Below are positions 57,001 through 64,000 of a DNA stretch of 64,000 nt, one piece after another; the stretch's first letter is position 1, and every line of letters begins with the position of its first letter. Location of the stretch: contig CM030718.1 in NCBI GenBank assembly GCA_017979445.1, positions 22,501,021 through 22,565,020 of the forward strand, in the 5' to 3' direction. The notes under the pieces are model-generated. The model was not told the DNA's origin and made no database searches. It saw only the letters and a program-made list of their open reading frames with translations. Both the position numbers and the translations under genes were made by a program. This stretch comes from Akebia trifoliata (Eukaryota; Streptophyta; Magnoliopsida; Ranunculales; Lardizabalaceae).

Positions 57001-58704
57001 GCCCCCAGAGAGGACTTTTCACGTTTTAAGTCGGTTTTTAATGTTCTAGGATGTTTTAGAATCGATTTTTTGTAAGAAATTCAATGGAAATATTAGTTTG
57101 TGTCATTTATGAAAATTTTTGTGTGAAATGGTCATGAACTTTATGAGGGGCATTTTCGTAATTTTGTCAAATTCTATTAAAATTGACGAAATGATTTATT
57201 TGGTTCTGATTTGTTATTTTATGTGTTCGAGAGAGTTTTCCTAAGCGTAACGTAGGCTCTAGGGTTATTTTGAGGTTAGGGGTATTTTGATAATTTGGTC
57301 AATTTTTAGTGATTTTTATCGTGAAACTTCTTTTTGATCTACAAGATGATGATTTATATATTTCTGGGGTCATATTTTCCTAACGTAGCGTGATTTCTAA
57401 GGTTTTGTCAATTCGAGATACCTCATCCGGATTTCTGAAACATATTGGATAACAAAATAAAGTAATGGAATACACATCCATCATTGGGAATCATTGCGAT
57501 CGGGTTGACGAGTTGATTAATCAGGCGGATGCAAAAATGGGGTGTCTACAGACACCTATGAGAGTAAAGTCACAATTGGAATCCGGGTTTATTCTTTTCT
57601 ATCTTTACCAGTGAACTTGTAATGTAAAGGTAGTCGTATATGAATGGTTTGTATATTTGGGAATCACATGCACGCTTGATAGGCATAGACGAAGATGATT
57701 AGTCAGTGATCACTAACAATCTATAGTAGTCGAACGTTCTGACACATTGAAAAGAGACCCATTGCTTACGGTCACGTCAAACGGCCAGCTTAAGCCGGAT
57801 AAATGGTCAACCAAGTGTGGTAAGTGTAGCGACCGACAACAAAATCAGGAACTAAAAGTCAAAGAAGAATTGTAACATCATGTTCCGACTGGGAGTGATC
57901 CAATTGTGAATCCCAACTCTCTAATTCTAATACTTCACCATAGTGTATTATGTATCTGTTGTCTTACTTTGATATATAAAATGAAATGTATGTTTAATGT
58001 TTCTATTTGGTCAATTAGATTTGTATATAAAGAAAATACTATAGTGAGTACTGTTGATTTATGTAATGTCAGTTTTAAAATGTTTAGTTGCTTATCCCTG
58101 ACTATATGTACCAGTTAATCGTAGTTTATTCTGTAAAACTTTGCATATGTTAAAATGATTCAGTATGCTTATTCGTTCATGTTAAAAGAGGTTATTGGCA
58201 GAAATTATTTATTTATTTACTGGGTAACCATTATTACTCACCCGTTCCTTCCTATTTTTTTTTAGCTTCAGAGCCTGCTGTTGGTGAAGCGGGCATAGAA
58301 CCAGCGAGTGGGGACCATCTGGTGGGTCAGATAGACAACCAGAGTCCATTATTTGGTGAGTACTGGGGTTATTATCCCTAGTGGTGTCGATTTGTCTAAG
58401 AGTAATATAGATTTCGGTTTTAAGCGTTAGGAATTTTGTTAGAGTGAAGAATTCCTGTATAATCGTGTATATAAACTTTTTCTTTTGCAATCTGATTTTT
58501 GTACGTTATTAGATGTATATAGGCTTTCGCTAATATTATATTTTGAATGTATATATGCAGGAATGTATGTCGTTTATCAGGTGCAGGTTGAACGCCTTGG
58601 AATGCTAACATAAACAGAGGAGACCATGTCGAAATTTCGAGGTGCCACCTAGTATCTCGAGTTTTGACATGGGGATTTGTGTTAGTGTTTGGCGGGGCGC
58701 CACA
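54008..58704 (+). repeat. Gypsy solo LTR inside the LINE, holding solo LTR copy 3
   Basis: It starts TGTAAAATCCCGAG and ends GGCGGGGCGCCACA. CTCGC flanks both sides (54,003-54,007 and 58,705-58,709), a perfect 5-bp duplication in the LINE RNase H coding sequence. Its start matches the gypsy 3' LTR at 9,722 and its end matches the 5' LTR end at 6,221. Excluding copy 3 it is about 3.0 kb. No gag or pol is present, so it is a solo LTR. Confidence 0.85.
55850..57550 (+). repeat. Solo LTR copy 3, 1,701 bp (TGAAA...CTACA family)
   Basis: Ends are TGAAAGCGCCCTCGATCCGC and GGGGTGTCTACA. The flanks GACGC (55,845-55,849) and GACAC (57,551-57,555) are a 5-bp duplication with one G-to-A change at a CpG, as cytosine methylation decay would give. 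The hairpin landmark is at 56,014-56,026 (GGTGTCAGGCACC). It interrupts the gypsy solo LTR at a point where the homologous LTR at about 4,990-5,005 is continuous. Confidence 0.88.
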
Positions 58705-61690
58705 CTCGCTATTATTCCAAGCAGCAAAATGAATAACTCCATTTTTATCTCTCCCAATGAATCCAAAACCAGCCCCTTGACTTCATAATGATCCATCAGT
58801 ATCTTCAACACGTTGTCCACTGGGGAATCCACGAGAGTCGTTGAACTATATTTGGTACCAAAGAAACCCACATGACCAGTTCTTCAAGATTTGCAGTGTT
58901 ACTTCTATATTTTTATTGATAACTTTCATCCCATCAAACCGAAGCCTCACTACCTCTTCCACCTGTTTTAGAATCACCTCCTTTTGAACAAACAATCCAG
59001 CAAAAAGACGCTGATTTCTTTCTTTCCAGTAGAGGTAAATCACTGCATAAAACGTTACATACAATATCTGTTTAATATGTTTTTTCTGAAACAAAATGTT
59101 GTTAATAACCTGCACTTCCTCCTCAATTTTTCCCATGCCAACTCTTATTATTTCAAACCTTTGCAAACATTGTTTCCATATGCATCTAGTATTTGGACAT
59201 TGAAAAAAAATGTGATCATTTCTCTCATGATTATTACAGCACAATACACACCTAGATACCCATTTAAAACCCCTCTTATTAAGGTTTTCCACAGTCAATA
59301 ATTTCCTCTTGATAGCTAACCAAATAATAAAAGAATATCGTGGAATGCCTTTATTACTCAATATAATCTTTTTCCACCCCACTAACTCTCGTTCTTCATC
59401 CAACACTTCATAAGCTGATTTCGAAGAAAATAAACCATTTGGTGTTAATCTCCATACTATTCTATCTTGTAATAGCATCTTAGGGACTCGAGTAGCTGAA
59501 ATAATATTGATAATTTCTATTATATGATCATTATATGGTCTCGGAAACACCCATCTATTCTCTACAATGAAATCGCGAATCACTGCATTTTATGGCTATC
59601 GAATTGATTAATAATTCGATTTCCAAATCTGGAAATAATACTCCCTTTATGTAACCAAAGATCTCTCCATATTCTAGTGCCTTCACCATCTCCAATTAAG
59701 AATCGAACATGCTTCCTCACAAACTCTCTTTCTTTCAAGATACCCCTCCATGTCCAAGAAACATTATTTGGAGGATGACATCCCCAAATATCTTCCTCTC
59801 TCACATATCGAGCTCTTATCCATTCCGCCCAAAGAGAATTATTTTCCAACAAGCGCCAAAATAATTTTGCCCTACCAATTTTCTTAATATCCCTAAGTCG
59901 CCGAATGCCAATACCTTCCTTATCAAAGGATTTGCAAATTTTCCCCCAACTAATAGGATGGATAGAACGAACCAGGGAAGGACCACTCCACAAGAAATTG
60001 TTAAGAATAATCTCTTTTTTCAAGACACTCACCAGGATATTGAAAGAAGCCGACCAATATATTTGGAAACTCGATAGAACCGATTTAATGAGTTCTAATC
60101 TCCCTGCATAAGATAACAATTTAGATTTCCACCCCTCCACCCTTTTGAAAACTTTATCAATCAAAGGTTGACAAAGTAAGTGGGTTAATCTAGAGGAAAA
60201 TAAGGGGAGACCCAAATATTTAATAGGAAAGTTCCCCTTCAAAAAACTAAGAAGCAAAAGAATATGATTTTGGTTTTTGCTGGATTCACTAAAAAACACT
60301 TGACTTTTATCCTCATTAACTTTCAGACCGGAGACATTATAGAAGAGATTCAAGACATCTCGAATAAATGAAGCTGAAGATACATCATTATTTGTAAATA
60401 TCAATACATCATCCGCAAAAATCAAATGGGACACTCCTAGAACGCCTGAAATAGTAGGAATACACAATTGATTAGAAGCAATTTTTTGGTTTAGAATACA
60501 AGAAAAAGGCTTCCATAACTAGCGAAACAAATAAGGAGATAATAGGTCTCCTTGACGCAACCTTCTTTCACTCCTAAAAAACCCATGGGAAGATCCATTA
60601 ATAAGAATTGAAAAACTTGGAGTGGGAACACATTCCATTACTCTATTAGTCCAAATAATAGGACAACCTAATTTATGGAGAATCGACTTCAAAAATTTCT
60701 AATTGACACAATCATAGGCTTTCCTAATATCTATTTTTGCACAAAAAGACTGCGGAAAAGATGGACTATGATAATTATGAACCATTTCATGGATTAGTAG
60801 AATGTTATCCTGGATTTTTCTACCCTTGACAAAAGCCAATTGATTAGAAGAAATTATCTGAGGAAGACAAGTTGCTAATCTATTTGCTAACAACTTGGAA
60901 ATGATTTTATAAATGAAGTTGCAGAGGGAAATTGGTCTAAATTTTTCAAAGCGATTGACATTTTCTTCCTTAGGGATCAAACAAATTAGCATTGCATTAA
61001 TCTCCTTAAGAAATTTCCCTTTATTGAAAAAATCAATCACCGCTGTACACACATCATCCCCAACAACATCTCAAAAACTGATGAAGAATTCCACTCCAAA
61101 CCCATCCGGACCTGGAGATTTATTTTTTGGGAAAATTAAAAATGACAAATTTTATCTCCTCCTTACTGACAGGTCTTGATAAAATTTTCACATGATCCAC
61201 AGAAAACTTAGAAATAAATGGCACTGGAGTACTTACAAACTGATTCGGATTGCTGAACATTGAAGAATAAAACTGTGTTGCCCAAGCTCCAATATTATCT
61301 TCATCTCTGAGCATAACTCCTTGATCTATTTCCAACTCCACTATACCGTTCCTTGCAATGTTTGACGCCACTAAAGAGTAAAAAAATCTGGTATTCTGTC
61401 CCCCTCTTTGAGCCACTGAACCCTCGACTTCTGCCTGTACAATTGTTCTTCAGTATCGAGTTCCTCATTGTAATCCCTGAATGCTTCCACCTCCTAATTC
61501 TACAACAAACTCTCCATAGGTTGTTTTTGAATTTCTTTTTGAATTTGATACAGCTTCTCCTTAACTATTTCTTTTTGGTCATGAATACTATCAAAATATT
61601 TTTTGTTCCATTCTCTAATCGCATATTTAACCATCTGAAGCTTCATAGTGAGTTTAAACATAGGAGTGCTAATTTTAAGATTCAAGTATC
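58705..61690 (-). pseudogene. LINE ORF2, RT to RNase H region
   Basis: This is the second part of ORF2 of a plant L1-type LINE. On the minus strand, the pre-RT linker is at 61,120-61,690 (FFYSLVASNIARNGIVELE). RT starts at 60,699-61,052 (FRPISLCNFIYKIISKLLAN, then AKIDIRKAYDCVN with the first catalytic aspartate). After a stop and a shift it continues at 59,580-60,467 with LIFADDVLIF, the catalytic FADD box. The thumb (IKYLGLPLFSSRL, VEGWKSKLLSYAGRLELI) and zf-RVT (58,846-59,583, CVLCCNNHERNDHIFFQC) follow. RNase H begins at about 58,830 with a frameshift just before its DGS motif, and is cut by the LTR at 58,704. At least five lesions are visible, yet every domain is recognisable. Confidence 0.88.
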
Positions 61691-61827
61691 ATCACCCTAA
61701 AACCTGGTTTTCCAATCCACAATGCGAAGAATTTGAAAACTTTGGGACCTCCCAATGAATTATTTAGAAACATAAATTTTAGTGGAGAATGATCCGAAAC
61801 ACCACAAAGCTGATAGTTTAACCTCAT

Positions 61828-62463
61828 CTAAGGAAATTTAATCAACCAAGGTAGATTGATTAAAGCCCTGTCCAATCTACATAAAATCAGTCGTACGCCC
61901 ACCGATTTATTTGTCCAAGAGAACCAATCATCATTTTTCATTAGATCCTGCATTCCAATCAAATTAATAAAATTATTAAAATCCTGCATTGCACGGCATG
62001 AAGTAGGTCTACCTCCAATCTTCTCTTCTTGAAATCTGACTATGTTGAAATCACCCAAAATAATCCATGGGTCTTGAGTGACAAGGAGACTAAGATCATT
62101 CCACAACACTCTACGATCAATCTCATAATTTCCTGCATAAACAAATGACATATAGCTCACAAATCCATCCCTCAACAGAGTTACTTTGCAATGAATGACT
62201 TGATTTGATTCGAATAATTTTTTAACAAAGAAACTCAACGGATTCCATCCCACCCAAATTTGTCCATAATAATGACATGCATAATTATCGATGAATTTCC
62301 TAGATCTCCCCAATCGTTTTTGAAATTTCAAAGCATCTACCTCCTGAACTTTGGTTTCACAGAGACCCATCAGCTCAACTATCTCCTCTCTAATAAAATC
62401 ACAAATTGCCTTCCTCTTTCGAGCATAATTTAAGTCTTTAACATTCCACATTATAATAGACAT
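61828..62463 (-). pseudogene. LINE ORF2, endonuclease domain
   Basis: This is the N-terminal endonuclease/exonuclease/phosphatase domain of ORF2, which nicks the target for target-primed reverse transcription. The 211-residue frame starts MSIIMWNVKDLNYARKRKAI. It has LCETKV with the catalytic glutamate, WIILGDFNIV with the conserved aspartate and asparagine, FSWTN and CRLDRALIN. The usual SDHSP motif, after the stop at 61,828, is found in a shifted frame as a FGVSDHSP-like segment near 61,780-61,800. The domain itself is open, but the ORF breaks before RT. Confidence 0.88.
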
Positions 62464-62671
62464 TGTAACAGTTTAATTGGATTTCCCTCGATAGGGGTGG
62501 GCCTTGAGCATGTGGACCTGCTGATAGCTTCAACCACATGCTTTTCCTTGTGTTTTTCATGTTCTATTTTTCTCCAGATAACATAGTCATTCTACAGCCA
62601 ATCCCATGATCTTCACTCTATAAATCTATCGATCTATTGCTGTTATCTTTAGCCATCAGAACTAGGTTTGC

Positions 62672-63960
62672 CTACTGTGTTACATCTTCTTCTCCTAAAG
62701 CCTGGAAAACATTTGAGATCTTCATAGGTTGGATGTTTAAAACTACCTCGAGATTGGTAGCATTATTTGTATTCTCCTTATCCTTAACCACTCCAACCTG
62801 ATTGCCCAGACCAGACCCAGATTTTTTTGTATTTGAGATCGACCCACGTCTCGTTGGAGAAAAATCAGGCAAGAAATCAGTACTTTTGACCACCAACACC
62901 GATTTTCCCTCTTCAATCGACCCAATTTTTGAATTTGAATTCAAATCACCTAAATTTTTCGTTATCTATTTTTGCCATGTCATCGTCTTCTTCCCCAAAA
63001 TTCTCAGCCATGCAAGCGCTTTCAATCATGCTTGCACCTTCTCCTTCAACCACGCCTTCACTTGTTTCCTCAGCCAAACTTTCACCTTATTTTGGTTCTT
63101 CTTCCACAACTTTTTCCCCTAAAACACCTTCCATCTCCACTGTCATCTCAGCAGATTTTGCAGCCCATGCCATATGAATTCTAGCAGGATTAATCTTCTT
63201 TTGTTTCGGACATCGATCATGACTGTGAGCAAAAGTTGCACAGACCTTGCAAGGTGTAGGCTGCCATTCATAAGTAATTTTTTGATTAAATTTCTCCCCA
63301 TTCTCCCTTTCTAGAATGACTATCTTTGGGAAAACGTTAGAACAATCAATCTCTACGCAGAGACGTGCAAAGCCAAGTCGAGATCTGTTAGCAGTTGCCT
63401 CATCGAAATGCAAAGGTATTCCAATTCGATTACCTATTTTCCCCAAACATATCGAAAACCAATACTGAATTGGTAATTGAGGAAGACGAATCCATATAGG
63501 AATTGAAAAGAGCATTTGATGCATAGGTTTGACATTTACCGACCATTTTCTTAAAATTAATGGCCTACCTTCAATGCTCCATGATGAATTCAACACCATA
63601 TTACAGTCCTCAGAATTACTGAACTTAAATAAGAAGAATCCATCTTCCATAGATAACACCTCCATGTTACCCTTAATTTTCCACGTCCTTTGAACCGCCA
63701 TTTTCAATCCTTGAAAATAAGGACCTTTTCCCAATCGATATCCAACCAAAGAGTTTTCCCATCTTAATCTTTCAGAAATAATTTAATCCTCTGGGAGTAC
63801 AACCGTATCCCCTTGTAAAGATTGAGGAAAAAAATCAAGGGACTTATCAATCGATACATGATTTTTCCCTTTTAAAAGATCTTTCCAAGAACCAGTCGAG
63901 AAAGCCGTCAAGCTCTCCTAAAGGAAAATCTACACACAAAAAGTATGGAAATTCTTCTAT
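62672..63960 (-). pseudogene. LINE ORF1 (DUF4283 and CCHC zinc knuckle)
   Basis: The nucleic-acid-binding ORF1 of the same LINE. The frame 63,087-63,749 carries a DUF4283-type domain (MVLNSSWSIEGRPLILRKW, then IPIWIRLPQLPIQYW) and a CCHC knuckle, CKVCATFAHSHDRC (CX2CX4HX4C intact). Upstream the same frame continues through one TAA (about 63,785) to about 63,920 (SFSTGSWKDLLKGKNH without stops), so the true start lies near or beyond 63,920. The C-terminal part continues in another frame at 62,672-62,944. The window ends about here, so the LINE 5' end may lie outside. Confidence 0.8.
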
Positions 63961-64000
63961 CTTCTCCCACAAAAGGAGATGATTGAATCTTCCTAAACCT

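Noticed and set aside
1..64000. tRNA, rRNA and other structured RNA genes
   Set aside because: I saw no cloverleaf-forming sequence with A and B box spacing and no rRNA motif; the TGGTATC sites are retroelement primer-binding sites.

Overview
The window is AT-rich plant nuclear DNA, almost certainly from a flowering plant. The evidence is a dirigent-family secreted protein gene plus plant-type LINEs, Ty1/copia and Ty3/gypsy elements, CACTA, hAT and Mutator-type relics and MITEs. I cannot name the species. Only one host gene looks intact: a single-exon ESB1-type dirigent protein on the minus strand (11,544-12,470). A decayed second copy lies in the same orientation 33 kb away (44,564-45,324). 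Almost everything else is transposable-element sequence at various stages of decay, much of it nested.

Layout. 1-4,085: a small hAT-type MITE, a CACTA-like fragment and two abutting LINE fragments. 4,090-10,000: a degenerate Ty3/gypsy element (5' LTR, PBS, gag joined to the end of RT, RNase H, integrase, PPT, start of 3' LTR). 10,300-11,057: the tail of a second gypsy element. 11,288-12,681: the dirigent gene in a duplicated block. 12,930-14,850: small DNA elements and a LINE fragment. 15,538-18,671: a 3.1 kb solo LTR with two minisatellites. 19,451-25,562: a full-layout but dead copia element whose 5' LTR is split by a 1.8 kb solo LTR. 27,085-34,738: a LINE fragment and a minus-strand copia element with 2 kb LTRs. 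36,251-42,220: a MITE, then a copia tail split by a gypsy solo LTR that itself holds a 1.7 kb solo LTR. 42,225-44,275: two LINE fragments in opposite orientation. 44,292-45,493: the dirigent pseudogene block. 45,558-48,830: eight palindromic elements, each set in a (TA)n tract. 48,991-53,400: CACTA ends, a LINE fragment and a MULE relic. 53,586-64,000: a nearly full-length LINE on the minus strand, split by a gypsy solo LTR, which is split in turn by another 1.7 kb solo LTR.

The most unusual content is the 45.6-48.8 kb cluster. It holds eight related elements of about 345-390 bp. Each is an inverted repeat whose two halves each contain a near-perfect hairpin of about 95 bp. All lie between TA microsatellites, and they share the hairpin core while carrying at least five different terminal arms. 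The first two are head to head and form a palindrome of about 777 bp. They resemble in style the (TA)n-targeting Micron-type MITEs known from rice, but the nested-palindrome build and the exchange of arms around a constant core deserve a closer look.

The transposon layers can be ordered from target-site duplications (TSDs). The youngest large layer is one LTR family (TGAAA...CTACA). It sits, with 5-bp TSDs, inside a copia LTR and inside two gypsy solo LTRs.
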